A stretch of DNA of 64,000 nucleotides from the NCBI GenBank assembly GCA_964384025.1, contig CAYLJJ010000020.1, positions 1 to 64,000 of the forward strand, written 5' to 3'. This DNA is from CAYLJJ01 sp964384025. GTDB lineage: Bacteria; Myxococcota_A; Bradymonadia; UBA7976; UBA1532. The position numbers and the translations under genes were made by a program. The notes beneath the pieces are model-generated. The model saw nothing but the letters and a program-made list of their open reading frames with translations, was not told the origin of the DNA and ran no database searches. Shown here piece after piece: positions 54,533-63,694 of the stretch; the stretch's first letter is position 1; every line of letters begins with the position of its first letter.

Positions 54533-55992
54533 GGGAGCAGCCGCCGAAAGCCATGGGCGAGGATCACCGGATAGAGCGCGAGGTTGCGCAAAAGCGCCCT
54601 TAGAGCAGAGAAACGGGGGGCGGGGGTGCCATGGGCCAATGCAAAGGCCAGGGCTCGGAGGTGGCTTGGACCAAAGGGGCCATCATGAATCAGTTCTACC
54701 AGCTCCGGCAGAGCTGTCGCCCCACGCTGCGCTCCCAGCCAAGCCCCCAAGATCGCGGCGATGGTGTCTGTGTCCCCACCCACCGAGATAAGCTCTATCA
54801 GCGCCTCCTGGATCTCATCACCCGCGCTGAGCAGCCCAAAGGAGGCTAAGCCGAGGGTGTGAACCACATAGCCTGTGTTCCCTAGGCTCTTTGCCGCTTC
54901 TGTAAAGTCAACAGCCTCCTTATGGAGCCTAAGCGCCTCGTCGATGGCGCTCAGGAGCTTTGCCTCTTTGAGCAAACTACGTCCAACAATGATCGCCTCC
55001 ATGGCGCTCTCACCTCGCGCCAGCGCAGCGGCGACCTCTGCTGCATAGAGCGCACCCTCAATGCCTACAGGGTGGGTGTGGGTCAAGATGGTGGTCACCC
55101 GAACAAAGCGTCGGCGACGAGCCTCATCTTGGGCATAGATCACCCCTACGATGGGCGCTCGCATCGTGGCCCCGTTTCCGGCCGAGTAGATCCCTGGAGA
55201 GGCCATCCCAAGGCTCATCCGTAGGCAGGCTCGCAGCGTGGAGAGCCCGACTCCAAAGGGCAGCCGCCAAAACCAAGCGATCATCGCTCGCCGAAAGCGC
55301 CGCTGGAGAACCTCAGCCTCTCGCTCTATCCCGCCACTGAGCAGCTGGAGCAGGTGCAGGCTGTGGGCGAGGAGCGCTGACTGCTCGGTATCATCAGAGA
55401 TAAAGCCGATCTCTCCAAGGAGATGGAAGCGTCGGAGCGATCTAAATCTCTTCGCGATGGCCTGCGCGAACATCCCCTCACAGGCCAAACCCAGGGCATC
55501 ACCCAAGGCACACCCCAGCAGGGCCCCCGCCAACCGATCCTCACGGCTGCGCAGCGCCTCTGCCTCTTGAGCGCGCCGGGTCGCCTCCTGTGTAAGGTGG
55601 ATCTGCACCCAAGAGAAATCGCCCTCCAAAACAGGCTGGAGCCGCGCAAGCAAGATCGTACATAGATCTAGGATCCCATCTCGAACCTTGGAGAGTGAGG
55701 CGGCGGGCTCTGTATTGTTGATCAACTTCAGGGGAGGCGCGTCAACAGCGGGGCGATGAACCTGGAGCGCGTGGAAGAGTTTGAGAGGGAGATCAACGCC
55801 TGTATTCTCAGATAGAAACTCTACAAACATCTCGCCCTCAAAGCCCTCACAGAAGAAGAGGCTGCAAGCAGATAGGTGCATGATCACGCCATCGGGTTGA
55901 GCATCCTCGAGACTGTAAGGGGTGGGCCACTCAAAAGCTGAGAGGAGCTCTTCAAGGAGAGCGACTGTTAAAAAGCGTGGGGGGTGGTACAT
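54529..55992 (-). CDS. ADP-ribosylglycohydrolase-family protein with extra N-terminal domain
   Basis: 487 residues. Residues about 155-450 are an ADP-ribosylglycohydrolase (DraG/ARH type): GALLGCALGDALG, the metal Asp cluster SDDTEQSALL, THTHPVG, and GGDTDTIAAILGAWLGA. The enzyme removes ADP-ribose from proteins or small molecules using two Mg ions. The first 150 residues form a separate domain that was not recognised (MYHPPRFLTVALLEELLSAF, FFCEGFEGEMFVEFLSE). It lies 40 bases after pmbA on the same strand and ends overlapping the convergent surface-protein gene. The link with TldD/PmbA is positional only. Confidence 0.88.
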   Translation of the reverse strand: MYHPPRFLTVALLEELLSAFEWPTPYSLEDAQPDGVIMHLSACSLFFCEGFEGEMFVEFLSENTGVDLPLKLFHALQVHRPAVDAPPLKLINNTEPAASLSKVRDGILDLCTILLARLQPVLEGDFSWVQIHLTQEATRRAQEAEALRSREDRLAGALLGCALGDALGLACEGMFAQAIAKRFRSLRRFHLLGEIGFISDDTEQSALLAHSLHLLQLLSGGIEREAEVLQRRFRRAMIAWFWRLPFGVGLSTLRACLRMSLGMASPGIYSAGNGATMRAPIVGVIYAQDEARRRRFVRVTTILTHTHPVGIEGALYAAEVAAALARGESAMEAIIVGRSLLKEAKLLSAIDEALRLHKEAVDFTEAAKSLGNTGYVVHTLGLASFGLLSAGDEIQEALIELISVGGDTDTIAAILGAWLGAQRGATALPELVELIHDGPFGPSHLRALAFALAHGTPAPRFSALRALLRNLALYPVILAHGFRRLLP

Positions 55993-56032
55993 CTAAACGA
56001 GCACCTTAATGTAGAAGAGCGATTCTTGAACC

Positions 56033-57346
56033 TCAACTCCCGCTGAGCTGAACATCCTCAAAGAGGCAGCTTGGGCAGCGAGCGCTGCTGTTTTCATCAG
56101 GATCATCGCCAACCGCGACGAGGCGCTGCCAAATCTCACCAAAGTGACCTGAGAGATTGACCTCTGAGACCGGCTCAGCGATCTGACCATCCCGGATCAC
56201 GCGCCCGGCGCAGCCCATGCTGATCTCACCTGTGGTCTCGTTGCTGTTGCCACCCAAGAAGCGCTCCAACAGGAGCCCCTCCTTGACATCTGCAATCAGC
56301 CCCTTGAGATCCTGATCGCCATAGGCCCACTCAAGATCGTGGGTATTGGCGCCGGTGGGCTCTACCCCCATCTTACGGGCGTAGTAGTCGTCGATGAGAT
56401 AGGTCATCAGACGCCCCTCCTGGATGATATAGCGGGGCTGAGTAGCGAAGCCATCTCCATCCCAGAGCGCGGCTCCCAGCCCTCGGGGACGATGAGGGCT
56501 GTCTTTAAGGCTCAAGAGGGGGCTGCAGATCTGCTCTCCCAGCTTCCCCTCCCAGAGGCTGCGTTTCTGCTGAAGGAGCGGGCCGCTGAGGGGCTGAAGC
56601 AGAGCCCCCAAGAGCCGCCCCAATGCGCGGTTCTCTACCAAGACGGGATAGCGCCCTGTCTTTAAGCTCCTCGCCCCAAGCTGAGCAGCGGCGCTCTGAG
56701 TCGCCTTCTGGGCGATACGCTCTGCTGAGGGCAGCTCCTCCATATGGCGGCGCAGGCCATAGTCCCAGCCCATCGGGCGCCGTTCTCCCTGATCTTGAAC
56801 CGTGACCATGGCGGAGAGTGAGAAGTTGCTGCTGCGGCGATGCCCCTCAAAGCCGTTGCTGTGGACCCGCGCGCTCTCTGAGAAGCTGTCGCTGCGTCCG
56901 GTGCTCACCGAGATGATCGGCAGCTCCTCTTGGCGAACCAAGGCCTCTAAGGCCATCACCTGCTCAAGGCGCTCCTGAGCCTGGATCTCCCCAAAGCTCC
57001 TATCCTCCAGATCCAAATCCAGCTCAGCGCGGCCCTGATAGCGCTCAGGATCAGGCAGACGGCGGTGAAGATCAGGCTCCAAGAGCCGGGTCATCGAGAT
57101 GGTGTCGTTCAGGAACTTCGTCAGGGCCTCAGGGCGCAAATCGCTGGTGCTGTTGACGCTATAGCGACCGTTGACAAAGATCTCAGCGCTGAGCCCCCGA
57201 TGTCTGCGCTCCTGTACCTGCTCAATGCGACCATCTCGCCACTCCAGATCGACGCCTCGGGAGCGGTTTAAGGCGATCTTAACCTCGTCAGCCCCCAGAG
57301 AGAGGGCCTGCTCCATCGCTTGCCGCGTAGCCTTAAGGATCTCCAT
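56033..57346 (-). CDS. pmbA: PmbA/TldE subunit of the TldD/E metalloprotease complex
   Basis: 437 residues from ATG 57346 (TGATG overlap with the tldD stop); a GTG at 57349 is an alternative. It is full length for PmbA, the non-catalytic partner (no HExxxH). Family marks include GRIEQVQERRHRGLSAEIFV, YPVLVENRALGRLLGALL, TYLIDDYYARKMGVEPTGA and GGNSNETTGEISMGCAGRVI. The C-terminus has two late Cys (ARCPSCLF), unlike E. coli PmbA. TldD/PmbA degrade unfolded peptides and mature ribosomal peptides such as microcin B17 in enterobacteria. Confidence 0.92.
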   Translation of the reverse strand: MEILKATRQAMEQALSLGADEVKIALNRSRGVDLEWRDGRIEQVQERRHRGLSAEIFVNGRYSVNSTSDLRPEALTKFLNDTISMTRLLEPDLHRRLPDPERYQGRAELDLDLEDRSFGEIQAQERLEQVMALEALVRQEELPIISVSTGRSDSFSESARVHSNGFEGHRRSSNFSLSAMVTVQDQGERRPMGWDYGLRRHMEELPSAERIAQKATQSAAAQLGARSLKTGRYPVLVENRALGRLLGALLQPLSGPLLQQKRSLWEGKLGEQICSPLLSLKDSPHRPRGLGAALWDGDGFATQPRYIIQEGRLMTYLIDDYYARKMGVEPTGANTHDLEWAYGDQDLKGLIADVKEGLLLERFLGGNSNETTGEISMGCAGRVIRDGQIAEPVSEVNLSGHFGEIWQRLVAVGDDPDENSSARCPSCLFEDVQLSGS

Positions 57347-58779
57347 CACTGCGCCTCCGAGTTGACACCGCCCACGGTGATCGCCTTAACCCGCACGCTG
57401 GGCATTCCCAGAGAGACAGGCACACTCTGCCCCCCCTTGCCACAGGTCCAGCCTCCGTCGTCCATTTGAAAGTTATCTCCCACCATATCGGTGTTTTGGA
57501 GAACATCAGGGCCATTGCCGATGATGTTGGTGTCCTTGATCGGTGCGGTCAAGCGACCATCCTCGATGAGATAGCCGGTCTTGATATAGAAGGTGAAGTC
57601 TCCAGCGCCGATCATTACCTGTCCGTTGGTGAAGGTCTCAGCATAGACCCCTCGCTTGACCGAGCGGATGATCTCCTCCTGGCTGTGAGGTCCAGGCAGC
57701 ATATAAGTATTGCGCATTCGAGGCAGAGGGCTGTGACGGAAGGACTCCCGTCGCCCGTTGCCGGTGGGCTCTACTCCATAATGCTGAGCGCTGATGCGAT
57801 CATGCATATAGCTCTCGAGGACTCCATCCTTGACCAACACTGTACGACGGCTGGGCATCCCCTCATCATCAATGTTGATCGAACCTCGCGCGCTGGGCTC
57901 TAGGCCATCATCGATGATGGTGACCGCCTTGGGGGCGATCTGCTCTCCCAGCTTGTCGGCATAGACTGAGATCCCTTTACGGTTAAAGTCCGCTTCCATA
58001 CCGTGGCCAATCGCCTCATGAAGCAGGATGCCCGCTGAACCAGCTCCCAGGACCACTGGCATCGTCCCGGCGGGGGCTGGATTGGCCTCAAAGAGGAAGA
58101 GGGTGCGTTCTACGGCTCGGCGAGACACCTTCTCCACTCGCTCAGGGCTGAAGAACTCAAAGCCCATCCGCCCCGCCATATTGACGCTGTTGCTCTCTCG
58201 GGCGCCCTTCTGCTCCGCAGTACAGCTCACATGGACGCGAGTCATCGGTTGGCGATCAAAGCTGAGGCGACCATCGGAGTCGATGATCATCACCGCGCTG
58301 GAGCTGTCAGCGAAGCCCACCTGCACCTTGATGATGCGGGGATCGCTGGCGAAAGCCAGCTCATTGATGCGGCGCAGGATTGGCATCTTCTCAGAGACGC
58401 CGATCTGCTCCCAGGGCTGTTGGACAGGGTAAAGGTCGGGTAGGGTCTGGACCTTGAAGCTTTGAGGCCCAGGGCGGGCAGGGCCTTCAGCGATCACCGC
58501 CGCCGTGGAGGCTGCCTCAGAGAGGGCGCGCCGATCCAACTCCTCAGTGTAGGCATAGCCGGTCTGATCGCCCTTGATCACACGCACACCCACACCCAGG
58601 GTGACAGAGGTATAGGCGCGATTGACCGCCCCATCCTCCAGCCCCAGGTGATGGTTTAGACGATGCTCAAAGAACAGCTCCGCCCAGTCCGCGCCTCGCG
58701 CCATCGCCTTCTCGAAGGCGAGGCGGAGCATCCCTTGATCTACCCCAAAGGCAGCGAAATATTCGAGACCTGGGTTCAT
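57346..58779 (-). CDS. tldD: TldD catalytic metalloprotease
   Basis: 477 residues from ATG 58779 (GGAG seven bases upstream); the TTG two codons earlier overlaps the previous stop. The metal site HEAIGHGMEADFNRK has the two zinc His and the catalytic Glu, with the third ligand Cys later (GGWTCGKGGQS). Other marks are DDEGMPSRRTVLVKDG and QVMIGAGDFTF. It forms a heterodimer with PmbA and cuts peptides inside the chamber. DUF6918-like and pmbA genes flank it with 2-base spacing and a 1-to-4-base overlap, forming a compact operon. Confidence 0.95.
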   Translation of the reverse strand: MNPGLEYFAAFGVDQGMLRLAFEKAMARGADWAELFFEHRLNHHLGLEDGAVNRAYTSVTLGVGVRVIKGDQTGYAYTEELDRRALSEAASTAAVIAEGPARPGPQSFKVQTLPDLYPVQQPWEQIGVSEKMPILRRINELAFASDPRIIKVQVGFADSSSAVMIIDSDGRLSFDRQPMTRVHVSCTAEQKGARESNSVNMAGRMGFEFFSPERVEKVSRRAVERTLFLFEANPAPAGTMPVVLGAGSAGILLHEAIGHGMEADFNRKGISVYADKLGEQIAPKAVTIIDDGLEPSARGSINIDDEGMPSRRTVLVKDGVLESYMHDRISAQHYGVEPTGNGRRESFRHSPLPRMRNTYMLPGPHSQEEIIRSVKRGVYAETFTNGQVMIGAGDFTFYIKTGYLIEDGRLTAPIKDTNIIGNGPDVLQNTDMVGDNFQMDDGGWTCGKGGQSVPVSLGMPSVRVKAITVGGVNSEAQ

Positions 58780-58781
58780 GA

Positions 58782-59225
58782 TCAAGCTCCGTTTTTCTTG
58801 AGCATGGCGCCCACCCGAGGCATGGCGGCCATCACCTGCTTCTTCCCCATCGGGCGCAGCTTGCGGTAGGCAGAAACTAAGATCTTATGACGATTCCTAT
58901 CGGCACGTTGATCGGTGATCGCCAGGAGAGACTCAGCGATGGGATCTTTAGCCTTGATCACTGCTGGCGCGATCTCGCCCCCTCCTCTTTCCTGAAACCC
59001 CGCGTAGAACTCCTCCATCTGAGCAACAAAGTCATCCACCAGAGCCTCTACAGAGCCCTGAATGATTCCTGACTTAAAAGTCTTGACGGTCTTAAAAGCG
59101 GCCTTGATGGCGAGGCCGCTGATGCCCCGCTTGCTCTGCACCTCCTCTTCGATGAGCTGAACACAGTCAGCCACAACCAGGGGACGTTGTGTCTCATTGA
59201 GTAGGATCTCTGCGAGGGTTGGCAT
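58782..59225 (-). CDS. DUF6918-like small cytoplasmic protein
   Basis: 147 residues, all helical by eye, no signal peptide or Cys pair. The start (MPTLAEILLNETQRPLVVAD) and the later KRGISGLAIKAAFKTVK resemble a family I recall as DUF6918, seen mostly in actinobacteria; the match is by memory. A GGAGAAGC site precedes the ATG closely. It is the first gene of the tldD operon and ends two bases before the tldD start. No enzymatic motif is seen. Confidence 0.75.
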   Translation of the reverse strand: MPTLAEILLNETQRPLVVADCVQLIEEEVQSKRGISGLAIKAAFKTVKTFKSGIIQGSVEALVDDFVAQMEEFYAGFQERGGGEIAPAVIKAKDPIAESLLAITDQRADRNRHKILVSAYRKLRPMGKKQVMAAMPRVGAMLKKNGA

Positions 59226-59299
59226 CCGCTTCTCCTGAGCTGAAAAGAGGGGATTGTGCGGGATCAGGGGAGGGGATTGCCAGAGATTAAGAACCCCGC

Positions 59300-59395
59300 T
59301 CAGCTGATGCCACGCTCCCGCCCCAAAGCCACCAAGGCGCAGCTGACGATCTCGAGGAGGACGAGGGTCTGAAAGCCAAAAGCCGCATAGGCCAT
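59300..59395 (-). CDS. Possible 31-residue membrane peptide
   Basis: A short open frame reads MAYAAFGFQTLVLLEIVSCA, then LVALGRERGIS, ending at TGA. It is hydrophobic enough to span a membrane and uses the local codon style, but has no clear ribosome site. It lies 75 bases upstream of the tldD operon on the same strand. The rest of the 59226-59544 gap shows no gene. It could be a random open frame. Confidence 0.3.
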   Translation of the reverse strand: MAYAAFGFQTLVLLEIVSCALVALGRERGIS

Positions 59396-59544
59396 ATCAC
59401 TACTTATTCACCGCGATCTGGAGGAGCTCTCTAGATGTTGAGCATTGGAGAGGGAAAGTGGGAGATTTATGAGATACTCTTCAGCCCAAGTCCCGAGGTG
59501 TAGGCTGCATGCTCCGGATAGATATCGGAAGATGAGGAGACTCT

Positions 59545-61227
59545 GTGCATCAATGTCCCCAGTGTGGCCGGAGGTTTTCCCAAGAGCTGCGCTACTGCCC
59601 TGAAGATGGAGAGCGCCTGGAGCGAGATCCACTCATAGGGAGGCTGATCTCAGGTCGTAGGATCGAAACCTTTATCGGCGCTGGAGGCACAGGAACTCTC
59701 TATCGTGCACGGCATACCGCCTTAGAGCGCAGTGAAGCCCTTAAAATCCTACATCCCGAGTTGGCCTGCGAGCGACACCTCCAGCGGCGCTTCTTTCAAG
59801 AGGCTCGTATCATCGCCTCCCTGCACAGCTCCAACACGGTGCGGCTCTATGATTGTGGGCGCAGCGATGACTACCTCTATATGCTCATGGAGTTCTTGGA
59901 GGGACAAACCCTGGGGAGTCTACTTGAGCAGGAGGGGAGGCTGGTACCTGAACGCGCGGCCCTGATCCTCTACCAGATCTGTGACTCCCTCAACGAGGCT
60001 CATGAAGCTCAGGTGATTCATAGGGATATCAAACCTGAGAACCTGATCATTCAGGAGTTGGGAACGGGAGAGGAGCAGGTCAAGGTCCTGGACTTTGGGG
60101 TCGCGCGCTTAAGAGCTGAGGGGGCTTGTCTAACCGCACCAGGGATGCTCTTTGGTACAGCAGCGTACGCCTCACCCGAGCAGGTGCGTGGAGAGTCTGA
60201 GCTGGATGGGCGCAGTGATCTCTACGCTTTGGGGATCCTGCTCTATGAGATGCTCTCAGGTCATAACCCCTTCTATCCAGAGCGACAGGGCAGCGTCCGA
60301 GAGGTGCTGATGCGACAGCTTGGTCCGCGTCCAGCGCTCCCTTTGGGTCCTCCTCAACTGGCTCGGATCTGTCTCTCTCTCCTGGCCCTGGACAAGAGCG
60401 AACGTCCCAAGAGCGCCCGTACCCTTCAGCAACAGCTGCTTCAAGCAGGCTTTGCCTCTACTCGTAATATCACACCTACCTTCCTGATTGAGGAGCGAGA
60501 GCAGCTTAAGGAGGAGCGGGAGTTCTTAAAGCACGAGCGAGCTGCACTACAGCGTCAGAGGCTTGGATTGGAGCAGGAGCGTCTTGAGTTTGAGAGGAGG
60601 CTCAGCAGCGATCCTCAGAGGACCTTGTTGAGCGCCTATGAGAGCCGGGATGGCCTCCGAGGCCCCAATGATGATGGACTCCTCCAGCTCCCCCAAGCGG
60701 GGTTTATGGCTGTGGTCTCAGGAGGAAGTCAGCCTCAGGGGCATCGCGCAGCTCAGGAGCTGTTGGCGCTGCTGGGGCGCTTCTTACGTGATACAGAGAG
60801 GGCAGAGGCCCAGGGTCCTCATTGGGAGGGCAGCCGCTTTATCACGGCGCTGCGTCTGGCGAGGCTCCAGCTTCAAGAGCAGCGCCTGGAGGGAGCCTTT
60901 CTCTATCTGGCGAGGAGATCTCTTCAGCTCCTGCGAGCGGGGCGCGCCTGCATTATGCGGCTCAGGGGCGAGGAGCTTAAAGAGCTGGGTTACACAACTC
61001 CAACGCTCAGCGCCAGTGAGGGTCCTCAACGGCGGATCCCAGAAGAGAATTATCAACGAGGTGATCTCTTCCTCCTCAGCCCCACCGCTTGGCTCAAGAC
61101 GCTCTCAACAGCGCAGATTCAGGCGACTTTAAACGCTTCTACTGATCTTGAGGCCTGCTGTGGAGCCCTGCTGGATCTGCAGAGGTCTTCGGTCGAGAGT
61201 CGCAGTTTGCTTTTGGTTCAGTTTTGA
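59545..61227 (+). CDS. Ser/Thr protein kinase fused to a degenerate PP2C-like domain
   Basis: 560 residues, GTG start with GAGGAG five bases upstream. It opens with a zinc-ribbon-like segment (CPQCGRRFSQELRYCPEDG; the fourth Cys is missing). The kinase domain (about residues 36-300) has GAGGTGTLYRARH, ATP lysine in EALKILH, HRDIKPEN, VLDFGVA and ASPEQ, so it should be active. A charged coiled coil follows (about 316-356, EEREQLKEEREFLKHERA). The last 190 residues align with PP2C phosphatases, but metal positions are lost: AVxDGMGG reads VVSGGSQPQ, CSDGLTD reads SPTAWLK and DNIT reads ESRS. It is probably a pseudophosphatase acting as a binding domain. No membrane helix is seen. Confidence 0.9.
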   Translation: MHQCPQCGRRFSQELRYCPEDGERLERDPLIGRLISGRRIETFIGAGGTGTLYRARHTALERSEALKILHPELACERHLQRRFFQEARIIASLHSSNTVRLYDCGRSDDYLYMLMEFLEGQTLGSLLEQEGRLVPERAALILYQICDSLNEAHEAQVIHRDIKPENLIIQELGTGEEQVKVLDFGVARLRAEGACLTAPGMLFGTAAYASPEQVRGESELDGRSDLYALGILLYEMLSGHNPFYPERQGSVREVLMRQLGPRPALPLGPPQLARICLSLLALDKSERPKSARTLQQQLLQAGFASTRNITPTFLIEEREQLKEEREFLKHERAALQRQRLGLEQERLEFERRLSSDPQRTLLSAYESRDGLRGPNDDGLLQLPQAGFMAVVSGGSQPQGHRAAQELLALLGRFLRDTERAEAQGPHWEGSRFITALRLARLQLQEQRLEGAFLYLARRSLQLLRAGRACIMRLRGEELKELGYTTPTLSASEGPQRRIPEENYQRGDLFLLSPTAWLKTLSTAQIQATLNASTDLEACCGALLDLQRSSVESRSLLLVQF

Positions 61228-61339
61228 GTGAGTTGAAAGGAACAGGTCCTCGACTGAACCCTGTAACTACAGCGCCTTGACGTAACTTAATCATTGTAGA
61301 GACTCAGATTTTGTCTGCCTGATATCGGTCATGGAGTGC

Positions 61340-63694
61340 TCAACGCGCCACAATTTTGACCACCTTAGAGCCAAGGTGGCTAAAGGGGAGGCGGGCTTGA
61401 AAGCTGTGGCTGCCAGGGGTGATGGGCCAGCGGATCTCATAGGGGTGTTCAGCGAGGGCAAAGGGCTCACCGTCCACATACCAGAGCAGCTGAGGGACGG
61501 GTGGATTAACGCTGGCGCGGAGGGGGATGCTGAGAAAGTCAGGGGGGGCCTCAGGATCGCTGAGGATCTGCTGGCCTGGGCGAGGAGAGAGGATCTTGAT
61601 TTGAGGTTGGCGCTCTTTGAGCCCGGCCTGCTGTAGACCAGGAGGCGGCAGTAAGCCCTTCTGTTTCATCCAGAGGGCGTAGCGAGGGGGAAGGCGGAGG
61701 AAGGTGCGCATCTGAAGACGATATTTGGGGGTATCCATCTTCGCCAACGCTCCAGTTAGGGTGTCAACAGGGAGCCGAAGATGGACGCTACAGCGCTCTT
61801 GAGGAGGCTGATGAAACCACTCGCGGAGGCGATGCTCGCAGGCGAGGGTAGGGCGTTTGCCGCTGAGGGCGCAGATCTCGACAGGTTGCATCTTTTCGGG
61901 AGCGGGGAGGAAGTGATCAGCGAGGCCGGTACGCTCCTCTGAAGGGTGCAGGTGGATGAGGATCTCACGCAGGATGGGAGCAGCGGCGCGATAGCCGGTG
62001 ATGCGCTTCATCGGCTGCCAACGGGGATGACCGACCCAGACCGCGACGAGAAAGCGTCGTGTCCAGGCGATGGCCCAGGCGTCTCGATAGTTGGCAGAGG
62101 TGCCGGTCTTAATCGCGGTGGGGAAGGGAAGCTCGAGAGCGCCGCCTCTGGAGAAGCTGGGCAGGCGAGCCATCGGATCGCTGAGGAAGAGGCTGATGAG
62201 TCGGGCGCTCTGCTGAGAGAAGATCTGAGGGCCAGGCAAGCTTTCTTGCTCCAAACGCCAACGTAGGCTGTAAGCGCGGCCCTCTCCTGGGAAGAGGGTG
62301 TAGGCTTGGACCAAGTCGAGGAGTCGCGTGGATTGAGCACCAAGGGCGATGGCAGGGCCATAGTAGCTGGGGGCGTGACTGAGATCCCCCAAGTTAAGGC
62401 GCTCTAGGAGATCATAGACGCGATTAAGGCCCAGGCGCTCACTCAGCTCCAAGACAGGGACATTGCGAGAGTTGGCCAAGGCGGCCCGAGGGAGCAGAGG
62501 GCCAAGGAAGCGGCCATCAGCGTTGCCGATGCCATCGGAAGAGCGCTGGAGATCATCGATAGGGTCTCCAGGGTTGATGATCCCCTGCTCCAGAGCGAGG
62601 GCGTAGATGAAGGGCTTGACGGTGCTGCCTGGGGAGCGCTTGGTGCGGCTAAAGTCGAGAGCCCCTGCGTACTTTTGATCATACCAATCGACGCTGCCGA
62701 CGGAGGCTCGAACAGAGTGGTCTGAGAGGTCAACGATCAAGGCAGCGGCGTTGCCAACTCCCAACTCACGCATCTGCTCAACTCGAAGCGCTAAGGTTTT
62801 TTGGGTCCAGGTCTGGAGGGGCAGGTCCAAGGTGCTGTGGATGAGAGGCTCAGGGCTTCGCCGCAGCTCGGAGAGGAAGAGAGCATGGAGGCTGGCGGGG
62901 GGGCGTTCAGAGCGCTTCTTGGGCTGAAGATGCTTTAACTCAGCCAGCGCGCGGCCAAAGTCCGCCTCAGAGATCACCTTGAGTTGATGGAGACGTATTA
63001 AGACCCGCTGGGCGCGTGCGCGAGCGCGTCGTAGGCCCTTGGGCTTAGAGAGATCATAGAGGGAGGGGGATTGAGGGAGCCCCGCCAGGAGCGCGGACTC
63101 TGCCCAGCTGAGATCATCCACGGGCTTATTGAAGTAACGCCGCGCGGCGTAGGCCACTCCATGGATATTCTGGCCATAGGGCGCGATGCGCAGATAGTGA
63201 GCTAAGAGCACTGGGCGCCCAAAGTGTTGGACAAGGCGCAGCGCCGTGACCGCCTCAAGCAGCTTATTCCCCCAAGTCCTCGGAGCAGGGTCCTGCATCC
63301 GCGCCACCTGCATAGCGATGGTGGAGGCGCCAGAGATGCGCTTGCCGTAAAAGAGGTTCTGGGCGATGGCGCGAAGGATGGCGATGGGATCGACCCCGAG
63401 GTGAGAGTAAAAGCGTTGATCTTCAACGGCGAGGGTGGCGGCGATGACTCGCTGGGGTAGAGAATCGACCAGCCAAAATCCGAGGCGACCATCAGGGCCG
63501 GGGTGCTCTCCTAAGAAGCGCCCCTCTCTATCTAGGATCAGCTGGCTGGGGGGAGCAGCTTCCAGACGGAGGCGATCCCCCAGACTCCACCAAAGGGTCA
63601 GGGAGCCGAGGAGGAGGAGGAGAGAGGCGCCGAGCAGGAGAGGTTTAAGGCGAAAGCGCTTGAAGCAGATCTTCAGGGGCTTACCTTGAGCCAA
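61340..63694 (-). CDS. pbpC: Penicillin-binding protein 1C
   Basis: 784 residues. One membrane helix near residues 20-38 is followed by the glycosyltransferase domain (VEDQRFYSHLGVD with catalytic Glu, GASTIAMQVARM) and a transpeptidase domain with SPGSTVKP (Ser nucleophile), SRN and KTGTSANYRDAW. A C-terminal PBP1C-type beta domain (ILSPRPGQQIL) ends it. It synthesises peptidoglycan at the inner membrane. The start is a TTG inside the end of the alpha-2-macroglobulin gene (22-base overlap), with a purine-rich AGGGG just before. The pairing matches yfhM-pbpC of E. coli, where the macroglobulin traps proteases after wall damage. Confidence 0.94.
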   Translation of the reverse strand: MAQGKPLKICFKRFRLKPLLLGASLLLLLGSLTLWWSLGDRLRLEAAPPSQLILDREGRFLGEHPGPDGRLGFWLVDSLPQRVIAATLAVEDQRFYSHLGVDPIAILRAIAQNLFYGKRISGASTIAMQVARMQDPAPRTWGNKLLEAVTALRLVQHFGRPVLLAHYLRIAPYGQNIHGVAYAARRYFNKPVDDLSWAESALLAGLPQSPSLYDLSKPKGLRRARARAQRVLIRLHQLKVISEADFGRALAELKHLQPKKRSERPPASLHALFLSELRRSPEPLIHSTLDLPLQTWTQKTLALRVEQMRELGVGNAAALIVDLSDHSVRASVGSVDWYDQKYAGALDFSRTKRSPGSTVKPFIYALALEQGIINPGDPIDDLQRSSDGIGNADGRFLGPLLPRAALANSRNVPVLELSERLGLNRVYDLLERLNLGDLSHAPSYYGPAIALGAQSTRLLDLVQAYTLFPGEGRAYSLRWRLEQESLPGPQIFSQQSARLISLFLSDPMARLPSFSRGGALELPFPTAIKTGTSANYRDAWAIAWTRRFLVAVWVGHPRWQPMKRITGYRAAAPILREILIHLHPSEERTGLADHFLPAPEKMQPVEICALSGKRPTLACEHRLREWFHQPPQERCSVHLRLPVDTLTGALAKMDTPKYRLQMRTFLRLPPRYALWMKQKGLLPPPGLQQAGLKERQPQIKILSPRPGQQILSDPEAPPDFLSIPLRASVNPPVPQLLWYVDGEPFALAEHPYEIRWPITPGSHSFQARLPFSHLGSKVVKIVAR

